From contig NZ_LMEO01000023.1 of the NCBI RefSeq assembly GCF_001426375.1, positions 929 to 44,086 of the forward strand: a stretch of 43,158 nt of DNA, read 5' to 3'. Origin of the DNA: Paenibacillus sp. Root444D2 (lineage in GTDB: Bacteria; Bacillota; Bacilli; Paenibacillales; NBRC-103111). Below the pieces are notes generated by a model. That model saw only the letters and a list, made by a program, of their open reading frames with translations, was not told the origin of the DNA and made no database searches. Position numbers and translations under genes: made by a program. This document shows, in pieces, positions 8,071 through 16,373 of this stretch. The stretch's first letter is position 1, and every line of letters begins with the position of its first letter.

Positions 8071-9411
8071 ATGGGGAAATATTTTGGTACAGATGGTGTG
8101 CGAGGAGTCGCTAATGGCGAACTGACACCAGAATTAGCTTATAAAGTAGGCCGCTGCGGCGGTTATGTATTAACGAGACAGGCTAAGCATCCGAAGGTCG
8201 TTATCGGGAGAGATACACGGATCTCGGGTCCAATGCTAGAAGCTTCTCTCGTGGCAGGCTTGCTATCCATTGGTGTTGAGGTTATTCGCATCGGTGTCGT
8301 CAGCACACCGGCGGTAGCTTATTTAACGAAGAAACTCGGAGCTGATGCGGGCGTTATGATTTCGGCTTCGCATAATCCGGTTGAGGATAATGGGATTAAG
8401 TTTTTTGGGGGCGACGGCTTCAAGTTGCTAGACGAAACGGAGCTTGAAATTGAGCAGCTGCTAGACGCGGCTGTGGATGAATTGCCTCGCCCCGTTGGCG
8501 GCGAGATTGGCACGGTTTCCGATGAGCCAGATGCGAAGTTCGCCTATCTGGCGTTCTTGAAGGAGACGGTATCCGAGTCTTTCGCCGGATACAAGGTCGT
8601 TCTGGACTGCGCGAATGGTTCTGCCTTCGAGCTGGCCCCTACAGTATTCCGCGAGCTCGGAGCGGAAGTTATCACCATCGGCGCTGAGCCGAACGGTCGC
8701 AATATCAACGATCATTGCGGCTCCACGCATCCTGAGAAGCTTCGCGCTGAAGTGGTGAAACATGGCGCAGCCATTGGTCTTGCTTTTGACGGCGACGCGG
8801 ATCGTCTGATCGCGATCGATGAGAATGGCGAGGAAGTCGACGGCGACTTCATCCTTAGCATTCTGGGCGATGCGCTGAATCGCACAGGGAAGCTGAACCA
8901 CGGCACGATTGTGACGACGGTGATGGCGAACATTGGCTTTTTCAAAGGGATTGAAAAAGCGGGTCTAAAAGCTATGCAAACCGCTGTAGGCGATCGTTAC
9001 GTGATGGAAGAGATGCGTAAAGGCGGTTATAACTTAGGCGGAGAGCAGTCAGGACATGTTATCTTCCTCGACTACATCCCTACCGGAGATGGGATTCTGA
9101 CGGCTTTGCAGTTGGTGAACACCATTGTCCAATCGGGACGCAAGCTTAGTGAGTTAAAAGGAATTATGCGTAAGTTCCCGCAGCTTTTGGTTAATATTCG
9201 CGTTGCGGATAAAAGCAAGCTCAAGGACAACGCTGTGATTGAGGAAGCCATTCGTAAGGTGGAGGAAGAACTCGGAGATAACGGCCGCGTGCTGGTGCGA
9301 CCTTCAGGAACAGAATCGTTGATTCGCGTTATGGCTGAAGGTCCTGACAAAGAGCAAGTTGAAGCTTATGTTCATGATATTGCTAAGGTTATTCAAGAGC
9401 AATTAGTATAA
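8071..9411 (+). CDS. glmM: Phosphoglucosamine mutase
   Basis: Converts glucosamine-6-phosphate to glucosamine-1-phosphate on the way to UDP-GlcNAc and peptidoglycan. The 446-residue protein has the alpha-D-phosphohexomutase domains in order, with the phosphorylated serine at Ser100 (ISASHNP), the metal-binding loop DGDADR at about residue 241, the sugar-binding GGEQSGH, and the C-terminal phosphate-binding RPSGTE. AAGAGGAG lies before the ATG. It is the last gene of the cdaA operon, ahead of a probable terminator and the glmS ribozyme. Confidence 0.96.
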   Translation: MGKYFGTDGVRGVANGELTPELAYKVGRCGGYVLTRQAKHPKVVIGRDTRISGPMLEASLVAGLLSIGVEVIRIGVVSTPAVAYLTKKLGADAGVMISASHNPVEDNGIKFFGGDGFKLLDETELEIEQLLDAAVDELPRPVGGEIGTVSDEPDAKFAYLAFLKETVSESFAGYKVVLDCANGSAFELAPTVFRELGAEVITIGAEPNGRNINDHCGSTHPEKLRAEVVKHGAAIGLAFDGDADRLIAIDENGEEVDGDFILSILGDALNRTGKLNHGTIVTTVMANIGFFKGIEKAGLKAMQTAVGDRYVMEEMRKGGYNLGGEQSGHVIFLDYIPTGDGILTALQLVNTIVQSGRKLSELKGIMRKFPQLLVNIRVADKSKLKDNAVIEEAIRKVEEELGDNGRVLVRPSGTESLIRVMAEGPDKEQVEAYVHDIAKVIQEQLV

Positions 9412-9429
9412 AAGGCAGGGACTAGTGGC

Positions 9430-9465
9430 TCCCCCTTTCGTGCTTAATGCTAATTGGGGGATTTT
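9430..9465 (+). terminator. Probable terminator after glmM
   Basis: TCCCCC (9430-9435) pairs with GGGGGA (9456-9461), loop about 20 bases, then TTTT. Confidence 0.5.
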
Positions 9466-9513
9466 CCACGAAAATATATGTTGCGCGCTCACGCTAAAAT
9501 GAATATGATGTAT

Positions 9514-9542
9514 TTGACTCAAGAAGGAAAGGCAGGATAGAG
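9514..9542 (+). promoter_or_regulatory. Candidate promoter of glmS
   Basis: TTGACT at 9514-9519 with a weak -10-like ATAGAG about 17 bases later, just upstream of the ribozyme. The -10 match is poor, so this is tentative. Confidence 0.3.
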
Positions 9543-9555
9543 GTTAATTAAGCAA

Positions 9556-9730
9556 CAAATAGCGCCAGAACTCGCAAGCGGGACGGAAATGTAGTGAGAT
9601 TGCTACTACTACGCGGTGAGTTGACGAGGTGAAGGTGTTCGAAACATTCGGCGGGGACCTTCCGGCATGAGGAGTGCCGTTAAGTTGGAGAGCAAAAACG
9701 TTTGGGCGACCAGGCTGACAAGTATCCAAC
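9556..9730 (+). promoter_or_regulatory. glmS ribozyme (glucosamine-6-phosphate-activated)
   Basis: All conserved blocks of the glmS ribozyme are present in order: AGCGCCAGAACT at 9561 (cleavage expected between A9561 and G9562), the GAGTTGACGAGGTG strand closing P2, GAAGGT/ACCTTC of P3 enclosing TTCGAAACATTCGGCGG, and a final P4-like stem GTTGGA (9684-9689) / TCCAAC (9725-9730). In this family, glucosamine-6-phosphate bound to the RNA triggers self-cleavage and mRNA decay, giving product feedback on GlmS. About 150 bases of AT-rich RNA separate it from the glmS start. Confidence 0.95.
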
Positions 9731-9884
9731 ATCTACTTAATTATTATTTATGAATGTAATGATTGTCCTTATATATGGTTTATTTGATTTGCCGTTTTTC
9801 TTGCAAAGCTGATGGATTGTTAAAACAGGATCTTTGAAAAATAGCCCTTTAAGAAGAGGCTTATAAAACTATGGAGGTACTACT

Positions 9885-11714
9885 ATGTGCGGAATTGTTG
9901 GTTATATTGGAAAGCGTAATTCTCAGGAAATTTTATTGGAAGGGCTCAAAAAGCTTGAATATAGAGGTTATGACTCTGCAGGTGTAGCTGTGTACACGGC
10001 TGATGGTTTGCAAATTAAGAAGGCAAAAGGCCGCATCGCGAATCTTGAATCCAAGCTGGATGAGACTCCACTGACCGGAAGCGTTGGAATCGGACATACG
10101 CGTTGGGCGACACACGGTAAGCCTTCGGATGTGAACTCGCATCCTCATACGGATAATTCGATGAAATTCTCGGTTGTGCACAACGGCATTATCGAGAACT
10201 ACATTAGCCTTAAAGAAGAGTTGACTGCCAAAGGTCATAAATTTGTATCAGAGACAGATACAGAAGTTATTTCTCACTTAATCGCTGATTTGTACGAAGG
10301 AGATATCCTCAAAGCAGTCCAAAAAGCGGTAAAGCATATGACAGGTGCATTCGCGCTAGGCGTGCTGACAGAATATGAACCGGATCGCCTTGTAGCTGTG
10401 CGTCAGGCTAGTCCATTGATTATTGGTATTGGCGAAGGCGAGAACTTTATTGGTTCGGATATCCCTGCTATTCTTGAATATACACGTAATGTGTTTATCC
10501 TGAATGATGGCGAAATGGCGCTGTTGACGCGTGATGGTGTCGAATTAATGACTTTAGAGGGGAATTTTATTTCCAGGGAAATGTTTCATGTCGATTGGGA
10601 CATTGTAACTGCTGAAAAAGCCGGATATGATCACTTTATGTTGAAAGAGATCTATGATCAACCCAAAGCGTACCGCGATACCATGGGCAGCCGTATTTCC
10701 CCTGATGGTCTTAGTGTAACGCTGAACGAGCTTACGATTACACCTGAAGCGATTCGCAACATTAATCGTGTTCATATTGTTGCTTGTGGTACAGCCTATC
10801 ATGCCGGTATGGTTGGAAAGTATGTTATTGAGAAATTGGCGCGTATTCCAGTGGAAACGGATGTTGCCTCTGAATATCGTTATCGTTCACCGATTATCAC
10901 GAAAGATACGCTTGTCATCGTAGTTAGCCAGTCTGGTGAGACGGCGGATACGCTTGCTGCGCTTCGTGAAGCTAAACGTTGTGGTGCGCATGTTATGGCC
11001 ATCACAAATGTGGTAGGAAGCTCAGTAGCACGTGAAGCAGATGATGTAATCACAACTTGGGCGGGTCTTGAAATTGCAGTTGCGTCTACAAAAGGATATA
11101 CATCACAGCTAATTGCATTCTATCTGCTCGGCCTGCACCTGGCTCAAACGTTAGGGACACAAACATCGGATGAGATCAAAGAAGCGGTTAAGGCATTGAA
11201 AGAGCTGCCGGCTCAAGTGGAAGAAATTTTGGGGCAAGCGGAAGCCATTAAAGTCGTCGCTGAGGAGATGGCTAAGCATGATAATCTCTTCTTCATCGGA
11301 AGAGGCTTGGATTATGCTGTAGCGATGGAAGGATCTTTGAAGCTGAAAGAGATTTCTTACATTCATTCTGAAGCTTATGCAGCAGGCGAATTGAAGCACG
11401 GTACACTAGCGCTAATCGAGGATGGTGTTCCGGTAATTGCGTTGGCTACTCAGCATGAACTGCTTGAGAAAACGGTAAGCAATATTAAAGAAGTTAAAGC
11501 ACGCGGCGCAAATGTACTTGGGATTGCTGTAGAAGGTGAGCTGGAGCTGCAGAAGTCTGTAGATAGCACTTTCGTTATTCCGAAGACGCTGGATATTCTA
11601 TCACCTGCTTTGTCTGTAATACCGCTGCAGCTGCTTTCGTATTACGCGTCATTGGCGCGTGGTAATGATGTTGATAAGCCTCGTAATTTAGCGAAGAGTG
11701 TGACGGTGGAGTAA
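9885..11714 (+). CDS. glmS: Glutamine-fructose-6-phosphate aminotransferase (isomerizing)
   Basis: Makes glucosamine-6-phosphate from fructose-6-phosphate and glutamine, the first committed step to amino sugars and the cell wall. The 609-residue protein starts MCGIVGYIG, so Cys2 becomes the N-terminal nucleophile of the glutaminase domain (about residues 1-240, with HTRWATHG and HNGIIEN). Two SIS sugar-isomerase domains follow (about 285-425 and 455-595), with SQSGETADT and the C-terminal DKPRNLAKSVTVE. ATGGAGGT is the ribosome binding site. The upstream ribozyme gives feedback control. The conserved 3' end of glmS is the attachment site of Tn7-type elements, and the sequence just downstream is decayed accessory DNA. 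Confidence 0.97.
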   Translation: MCGIVGYIGKRNSQEILLEGLKKLEYRGYDSAGVAVYTADGLQIKKAKGRIANLESKLDETPLTGSVGIGHTRWATHGKPSDVNSHPHTDNSMKFSVVHNGIIENYISLKEELTAKGHKFVSETDTEVISHLIADLYEGDILKAVQKAVKHMTGAFALGVLTEYEPDRLVAVRQASPLIIGIGEGENFIGSDIPAILEYTRNVFILNDGEMALLTRDGVELMTLEGNFISREMFHVDWDIVTAEKAGYDHFMLKEIYDQPKAYRDTMGSRISPDGLSVTLNELTITPEAIRNINRVHIVACGTAYHAGMVGKYVIEKLARIPVETDVASEYRYRSPIITKDTLVIVVSQSGETADTLAALREAKRCGAHVMAITNVVGSSVAREADDVITTWAGLEIAVASTKGYTSQLIAFYLLGLHLAQTLGTQTSDEIKEAVKALKELPAQVEEILGQAEAIKVVAEEMAKHDNLFFIGRGLDYAVAMEGSLKLKEISYIHSEAYAAGELKHGTLALIEDGVPVIALATQHELLEKTVSNIKEVKARGANVLGIAVEGELELQKSVDSTFVIPKTLDILSPALSVIPLQLLSYYASLARGNDVDKPRNLAKSVTVE

Positions 11715-11793
11715 GTTTGGATTATTTGTACACTTCAGTGTCTGGTGATATAAAAGTCGTGAACCAGTAAAAAGAGTTGTGAACCTCTAAGTC

Positions 11794-11833
11794 AGTCCCG
11801 GTGAATTTTATCATTCATCGGGACTATTTTTTT
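11794..11833 (+). terminator. Intrinsic terminator after glmS
   Basis: 13-bp stem AGTCCCGGTGAAT / ATTCATCGGGACT with loop TTTATC, then seven T. Confidence 0.9.
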
Positions 11834-11838
11834 AAGGA

Positions 11839-12104
11839 ATGATACATATCGAAACAATAGGCAGCCGTATTAAAATGATTAGAAAGATGAATACGATTAA
11901 TCAAGTTGATTTCTCTAATCGAATTGGAATATCGCAGGCTACGCTGATTGTCGAGTTATTCGAGGTGAATGTTGAGTTGATTCTTTTGGGATTGAAAAGG
12001 TCAATGATAAAGAGGCTAACTTACTGTTGCATTTTGATAAATTAAAGGCTGCCGATCAGGATGAAATTATTGAGTTTATAAAATTGAAAATGAGCCGATA
12101 TTAA
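11839..12104 (+). pseudogene. Decayed Xre-family helix-turn-helix regulator
   Basis: The first 35 codons (IGSRIKMIRKMNTINQVDFS, then NRIGISQATL) are an Xre-type HTH N-terminus. The usual next ~20 residues are missing, and the frame resumes with EVNVELILLG. A one-base shift near 11992 then throws it into a stop at 12045. The other frame continues the family sequence: EKVNDKEANLLLHFDKLKAA, then DQDEIIEFIKLKMSRY, up to a TAA at 12102. So there is an internal deletion and a frameshift in a former Xre regulator of about 110 residues. It has no clear ribosome binding site and follows the glmS terminator directly. Confidence 0.75.
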
Positions 12105-12157
12105 TGTTTTTATAATTCTACTCCTATTTCTCATTGCTCCTCGGTGGGGACTTTTTG

Positions 12158-12220
12158 ATGTTTACTGGAGAAGTTCGCAGCAAGGTTGATAAAGTCTGGA
12201 CGGAGATGTGGGGCTGGTGA
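12158..12220 (+). pseudogene. 20-codon stub of a type I restriction hsdM gene
   Basis: ATG at 12158 reads MFTGEVRSKVDKVWTEMWGW and then stops. The pattern MFTGE-x-R-x2-VDK-x-W is the N-terminus typical of HsdM, the DNA methylase subunit of type I restriction systems. Nothing downstream continues the gene. The stretch 12221-12360 holds no other recognisable gene. It is a deletion remnant of a restriction-modification locus. Confidence 0.55.
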
Positions 12221-12360
12221 GAGACGGACAGGATAGCATGGAAAAGTAAAAAGAGGCTCCAGATGAGATACACGGGGAGTGAATAAAGAATCTTTATCTA
12301 AAAAATATGAACCTATTATAATTAAGGTTAAGCGTCTAATTGATTTTCCGAATTCTGCCC

Positions 12361-12408
12361 CTGAAAAATAAAAGCCATGAAATTCAATGGAGGTTGAATT
12401 TCATGGCT
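12361..12408 (-). terminator. Terminator of the minus-strand CuAO-N gene
   Basis: A perfect 15-bp stem: AGCCATGAAATTCAA (12373-12387) and its complement at 12394-12408, with a 6-base loop. On the minus strand it is followed by a TTTATTTTT tract. Confidence 0.9.
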
Positions 12409-12421
12409 AGTTAGAATTCGT

Positions 12422-13507
12422 TTATCTTCTAGCGTTGAAGCCGACAAAAGCTTTTGTGTTGAAATCGAACACAGCCGTTAACGGTCCAAGAAGTTCATCT
12501 TGGTCTGTGTTGTAAGCAACCGTTACGAAATTGCCGTGCGCAGCTTGAATATCTGCGAGCAATTTCTTCTGCTCGTCTGTGGAAGCCAATACGCCTACTT
12601 CGTTAGAGGAAACGATTTGAACAGCTGCTTCGTCTTGCTTCGTTGTAATATGAGTCGCTTGCTCCTTCACTTGCGCCCATGCCAAGTTGCGGTATTCCTG
12701 CGCTGTCTCTGGCGACATTTTCGGAGTGCCGATTACAGGCGATTGAGCCTGAACAACGAGTAGGAACACAGGGCTTTGCGGAGGTAGGCTCTTCGTTTCA
12801 AATGGACCATAGTAAGCTTTTACTTTCGCGCCAGTTTTCAGGTCCTCCCAATTCACGGATTCGCCTTGGGACGTCATGACGCGAGTTTCTTTGCCGCCGT
12901 TAAGTACCAAGTTGTCACCTAATTGAACCTGCCAGCCATCATTTGTATGATTCACTGCTTTGATTGTATCTTCTTTGACCGAGCGGTCTGCGTGAACGTT
13001 AATGTTTACAGCTTGTGCTTGGCCTGGATAGCTCATCGCCATTGCTGGACCGAACGCGGCATCGATTTGAGTACCGACTTTAAGATCGGCTGCAGTTAGT
13101 GTTTTACCGTCTAGGCTCTTGATGGTAGTCGATTTGTCCACGTTTAAAATGACCCATGTGCTGCCAAGCAGCTCGATGCGAGTATTACTACCGTCTTCCT
13201 TAGCTTGTACGCTTACGATCACACCAGTTGAACGCATGAGGTCAGCCGCCTCGTCCAACTCGATCTCTTTGTTCGCTTCATCGTAATTCACCGTATATCC
13301 AAGCTGAGTCGCAGCATCGCGTACTGGGAGGTATGCTTTTCCATCGATGTACACAGGCGTTAGCGCACTGTCTTGTCCGTTAACAAGAATCTTTACATCT
13401 TTTTGTAAGTAACCTGTAACCTTTTCTACCAAATCCTCAGCTCCGACTGCGGCTGTTGTGCCGAGTATCCCAGCCAAAGTTAATATGACAGTTAGTTTCT
13501 TCTTCAT
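12422..13507 (-). CDS. Secreted protein with copper amine oxidase N-terminal-like domain
   Basis: A 361-residue exported protein. It starts MKKKLTVILTLAGILGTTAA with a signal peptide probably cut after AVGA (about residue 22). Residues about 38-85 (VNGQDSALTPVYIDGKAYLP, then VRDAATQLGYTVNYD) match the copper amine oxidase N-terminal (stalk) domain, common in Paenibacillus surface proteins. No catalytic amine oxidase domain follows; the rest is beta-rich with repeated strand patterns and a helical segment near residues 265-290. The ATG at 13507 is chosen because AGGAG lies 9 bases upstream; the longer frame to 13546 lacks a site. The role is unknown, probably cell-wall associated. It is monocistronic with a strong terminator. 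Confidence 0.8.
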   Translation of the reverse strand: MKKKLTVILTLAGILGTTAAVGAEDLVEKVTGYLQKDVKILVNGQDSALTPVYIDGKAYLPVRDAATQLGYTVNYDEANKEIELDEAADLMRSTGVIVSVQAKEDGSNTRIELLGSTWVILNVDKSTTIKSLDGKTLTAADLKVGTQIDAAFGPAMAMSYPGQAQAVNINVHADRSVKEDTIKAVNHTNDGWQVQLGDNLVLNGGKETRVMTSQGESVNWEDLKTGAKVKAYYGPFETKSLPPQSPVFLLVVQAQSPVIGTPKMSPETAQEYRNLAWAQVKEQATHITTKQDEAAVQIVSSNEVGVLASTDEQKKLLADIQAAHGNFVTVAYNTDQDELLGPLTAVFDFNTKAFVGFNARR

Positions 13508-13617
13508 AGTATAATGCTCCTTCCGATGTTCGAAATGTAGCGTCAATCATGTTGACAATCCATCAGACGGAGGTCGATTCCAATATGTTGCAGTTATCCG
13601 AAACTATTTTGTAAGAT

Positions 13618-13917
13618 TTAGGAACTTTGGAAGCTGTAAGGCTGCACATCTCTCTTTTCCATCCCTATAATCCTCGCATGACCCCTGAATATGATCGGAT
13701 CGTATTTTTTCAATGTTTCTATTGCTTCAGGAACATTCAAAATTTGTGCGCCTTCGCCTAGCTGAAGCTGATCTGGCACCGCCTTATTAATTCGCTCGTT
13801 TCTCGCTGCAGTCACGGGATCCACTTGATTATCTGTTTTTTCGATAATCATGAGTTCGCGTCCTGCCTTGTCTTTAATTGTCAGCAAGCCCTTCGTTGAA
13901 GCGTAAGCAATCCACAT
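13618..13917 (-). pseudogene. Small exported or membrane protein gene, 5' end damaged
   Basis: The 99-codon frame (MWIAYASTKGLLTIKDKAGR, then ELMIIEKTDNQ) looks soluble and has no ribosome binding site before its ATG. Just upstream, in another frame that also lacks a normal start, the DNA encodes a hydrophobic helix (KLYLFAIASIVISVVLL) that runs into this region. The simplest reading is a former membrane-anchored protein whose anchor and body have been put out of frame, with its start lost next to the end of the SDR gene at 13966. I do not recognise the family. It could still be expressed as a short soluble protein. Confidence 0.45.
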
Positions 13918-13965
13918 AGTAGTACAACCGATATAACGATGGATGCAATTGCAAACAAGTATAAT

Positions 13966-14775
13966 TTAATCCAATATTTCCGGATGAGTCCATTGGGAGG
14001 GTGTTAGCTTACCAGCGCTAGAGCCAGCATCGATTGTAATTGCTGAACCACTAATATAACGAGCCAAATCAGAGGCTAAAAATAAAGCTAAATTTGCAAC
14101 TTCTTTTGGATCGCCTAGTCTTCCATTTGGAGATAGTAACTTTGCATATTGTTGAATAACCTCTTCAGGTGCATTCCCCCAAATCGAGGTCTTGATGGTT
14201 CCTGGACAAATCGCATTGACAGTGATGTTATAAGGTGCATAATCGAGTGCCGCGCTCTTTGTAAGACCTACAACGCCATGCTTGGCCGAAGTATAAATAG
14301 CCATGGAACTATTGCCTAACAAGCCAGCTAAAGATGCAATATTTATTACGAAACCTGCCGATACTTTAGACTTAAGAATCGCTTCGATTCCAAACTTCAT
14401 ACCCAGAAATACACCCTTTAAGTTAATAGACGTTAACTTATCAAATTCAGATATTGAATATTCATGAGTCGGCCTATTGTCGGCACTAATACCGGCATTA
14501 TTTACAATGCCGTCTAAACGGCCATAGGTTTCGATGGTAAAATCAACCAATCCTTTAACATCTTCCTCTTTGCTGACATCCGTTTTAAAGAAAGACGCCT
14601 CTCCACCTGTAGATTTAATTTCTTTAACTACGCTAGAACCCTTTTCCTCATTAATATCAGATACAACGACCTTCATCCCATGTTCTGCATAGCACATTGC
14701 AATTGCCTTACCGAGGCCATCAGAAGCGCCAGTAACAATTGCGACTTTGTTTTGTACACTAGTGAAGTCTGTCAT
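13966..14775 (-). CDS. NAD-dependent short-chain dehydrogenase/reductase
   Basis: A 269-residue classical SDR. It has the nucleotide-binding TGASDGLG at about residues 15-22, Asp40 at the end of strand beta 2 (VVVSD), which favours NAD over NADP, NNAG at 92-95, and the catalytic Ser148, Tyr161 and Lys165 (YTSAK). The C-terminus runs to HPEILD. AGGAGG lies 9 bases before the ATG. The gene is divergent from the GH1/SDR operon and has its own copy of the tandem operator, so it should be co-induced with the sugar locus. The substrate is unknown; oxidation of a sugar or of an aglycone alcohol is plausible from context. Confidence 0.88.
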   Translation of the reverse strand: MTDFTSVQNKVAIVTGASDGLGKAIAMCYAEHGMKVVVSDINEEKGSSVVKEIKSTGGEASFFKTDVSKEEDVKGLVDFTIETYGRLDGIVNNAGISADNRPTHEYSISEFDKLTSINLKGVFLGMKFGIEAILKSKVSAGFVINIASLAGLLGNSSMAIYTSAKHGVVGLTKSAALDYAPYNITVNAICPGTIKTSIWGNAPEEVIQQYAKLLSPNGRLGDPKEVANLALFLASDLARYISGSAITIDAGSSAGKLTPSQWTHPEILD

Positions 14776-14848
14776 GAATAAAATCCTCCTAATAAATCGA
14801 GTAGAAACGGCAGTTCAGGCTTGGAAATATGACTTGCAGTTACAATTA

Positions 14849-14913
14849 ACCTTAAGTCAATCCATGTTTCTTCACTAACGTTTTGACGACTTCATTATGG
14901 TAATTTAACGACA
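14849..14913 (-). promoter_or_regulatory. Tandem operator and promoter for the minus-strand SDR gene
   Basis: Read on the minus strand: half-site A TGTCGTTAAATTACCATA (14913-14896, degenerate), half-site B AGTCGTCAAAACGTTAGT (14891-14874), 22 bases apart. A 19-base gap and the -10 TAAGGT (14854-14849) follow. No -35 consensus is visible at the right distance. Half-site B is identical to half-site A of the divergent operator at 14968, which creates a perfect 20-base inverted repeat. Confidence 0.65.
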
Positions 14914-14930
14914 ATCTTTTTTCTTTGTAG

Positions 14931-14952
14931 AGACCTAGCAAGCAGGTCTTTT
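14931..14952 (+). other. Small terminator-like hairpin between two divergent operators
   Basis: AGACCT-AGCAAGC-AGGTCT followed by TTTT. It lies between the divergent promoters and may stop stray transcription. Confidence 0.4.
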
Positions 14953-14967
14953 ATGTATTTTTAAGAA

Positions 14968-15032
14968 AGTCGTCAAAACGTTAGTGATGAGTCGTTAGAT
15001 TGTTAGTTGCCTTGATATGATCCTTATAAAAT
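14968..15032 (+). promoter_or_regulatory. Tandem operator and promoter for the GH1-SDR operon
   Basis: Half-site A AGTCGTCAAAACGTTAGT (14968-14985), half-site B AGTCGTTAGATTGTTAGT (14990-15007), 22 bases start to start; 19 bases later the -10 TAAAAT (15027-15032). Half-site B covers the -35 position, as expected for a promoter dependent on an activator. Confidence 0.75.
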
Positions 15033-15071
15033 GAGGTTGCAGCAATTAACCGAAGCTAAGGAGGAGTAGGC

Positions 15072-16349
15072 ATGGCACATTTTCCAGAAGTTTTTTTATG
15101 GGGGGCATCCACTGCAGCGCATCAGGTGGAAGGCAATAATAGGAATTCTGATTTTTGGCTGATGGAAAACTTGGAGGGTTCTGTGTTCAAGGAACCGTCA
15201 GGCAGCGCAGTAGACCATTATAACCGTTTTAAGAGTGATATTACTGAGATGGCTAAATTGGGATTGAATTCCTATAGGTTCTCCATTGAATGGGCTCGAA
15301 TTGAGCCGGAGGAGGGGCAATTCGAAGCGTCAGAAATTGAACATTATCGGGAAGTTCTAATTGCATGTAAAGAAAATAATATAACTCCGATTGTGACTCT
15401 CCATCATTTCAGCTCACCGCAATGGCTCATTCGGCTAGGGGGTTGGGAGTCGGCGGATACGCCTGCCCGATTTGCTCGATATTGCTCGCATGTCATGCGT
15501 GAATTAGGCGAATTGATTCCCTATGTATGTACGATTAATGAAGCGAATATCTCTATTGGGATCAAGAAAATTATGAAGAGATACGAAGCCAAATCTGGCT
15601 CTCCTGGTGCACAGGTCGGTATGAATATGGAGAAAATGGCGGCGCAAATGCAAAAATACTACGTGGAACTAAGTAAAGCGTTTGGAGTACCTCCTACCGA
15701 GGTTCACTCGTTTTTGGCACCACGCTCGGAGCAAGGTCTGGCCGTTATCTTTCAAGCGCATGTGGAAGCGAGGGCAGCCATTCGGCAGATTAGTCCGGAA
15801 ACCAAAGTCGGAGTTACCTTATCGCTATATGACATACAGAGTACTCCTGGCGGAGAAGAACATGCGAGATATGCGTGGCAGGAGGAGTTTGTTCAATTTG
15901 TTCCATACTTGCAGGATGATGACTTTTTCGGGTTGCAGAACTATACGCGTGCCGTATATGGACCAGATGGCCTTCTCCCCGTGTCAGAAGATGCAGAGAC
16001 GACACAAATGGGGAACGAATTTTACCCGGAGGCACTTGGGGCAGTTGTCCGATATGTTAGCACACATCTGAAAATGCCGATTATGATTACTGAAAATGGC
16101 ATAGCAACGGATGATGATACACGTCGTATTGCCTTCATCGATCAGGCCTTGAAAGGTGTCCATGATTGTATTTCGGATGGACTCCAGGTTTTGGGCTATA
16201 TGCATTGGTCCTTAATGGATAATTTTGAGTGGCAGCTTGGTTTCTCCAAACGGTTTGGATTAATTGAAGTGGACCGCACCACCCAGGAGCGAACCGTTAA
16301 GCCTAGCGGATTTCATCTGGGGAACATTGCTAAAGAAAACGCAATCTAA
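15072..16349 (+). CDS. GH1 family beta-glycosidase
   Basis: A 425-residue cytoplasmic retaining glycosidase of family GH1. It has the N-terminal FLWGASTAAHQVEG, the conserved YRFSIEWARIEP and LHHF segments, the acid/base Glu157 in TINEAN, the nucleophile Glu341 in ITENG, and the C-terminal substrate loop WSLMDNFEWQLGF. The acid/base motif has Ala where most members have Pro (NEP). No signal peptide is seen, so substrate must be imported first. GCTAAGGAGG precedes the ATG. The SDR gene follows 24 bases later in the same operon, under the tandem operator. Beta-glucosidase is the likeliest activity. Confidence 0.9.
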   Translation: MAHFPEVFLWGASTAAHQVEGNNRNSDFWLMENLEGSVFKEPSGSAVDHYNRFKSDITEMAKLGLNSYRFSIEWARIEPEEGQFEASEIEHYREVLIACKENNITPIVTLHHFSSPQWLIRLGGWESADTPARFARYCSHVMRELGELIPYVCTINEANISIGIKKIMKRYEAKSGSPGAQVGMNMEKMAAQMQKYYVELSKAFGVPPTEVHSFLAPRSEQGLAVIFQAHVEARAAIRQISPETKVGVTLSLYDIQSTPGGEEHARYAWQEEFVQFVPYLQDDDFFGLQNYTRAVYGPDGLLPVSEDAETTQMGNEFYPEALGAVVRYVSTHLKMPIMITENGIATDDDTRRIAFIDQALKGVHDCISDGLQVLGYMHWSLMDNFEWQLGFSKRFGLIEVDRTTQERTVKPSGFHLGNIAKENAI

Positions 16350-16373
16350 TGAGTGGAGAGAGGGGAAATGGGT

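Noticed and set aside
9421..9540. A second riboswitch upstream of the glmS ribozyme
   Set aside because: Only a terminator-like stem and a weak promoter are visible; no conserved riboswitch blocks.
12364..12413. Perfect inverted repeat read as a plus-strand terminator
   Set aside because: No T tract follows on the plus strand, while the minus strand has one; it belongs to the minus-strand gene.
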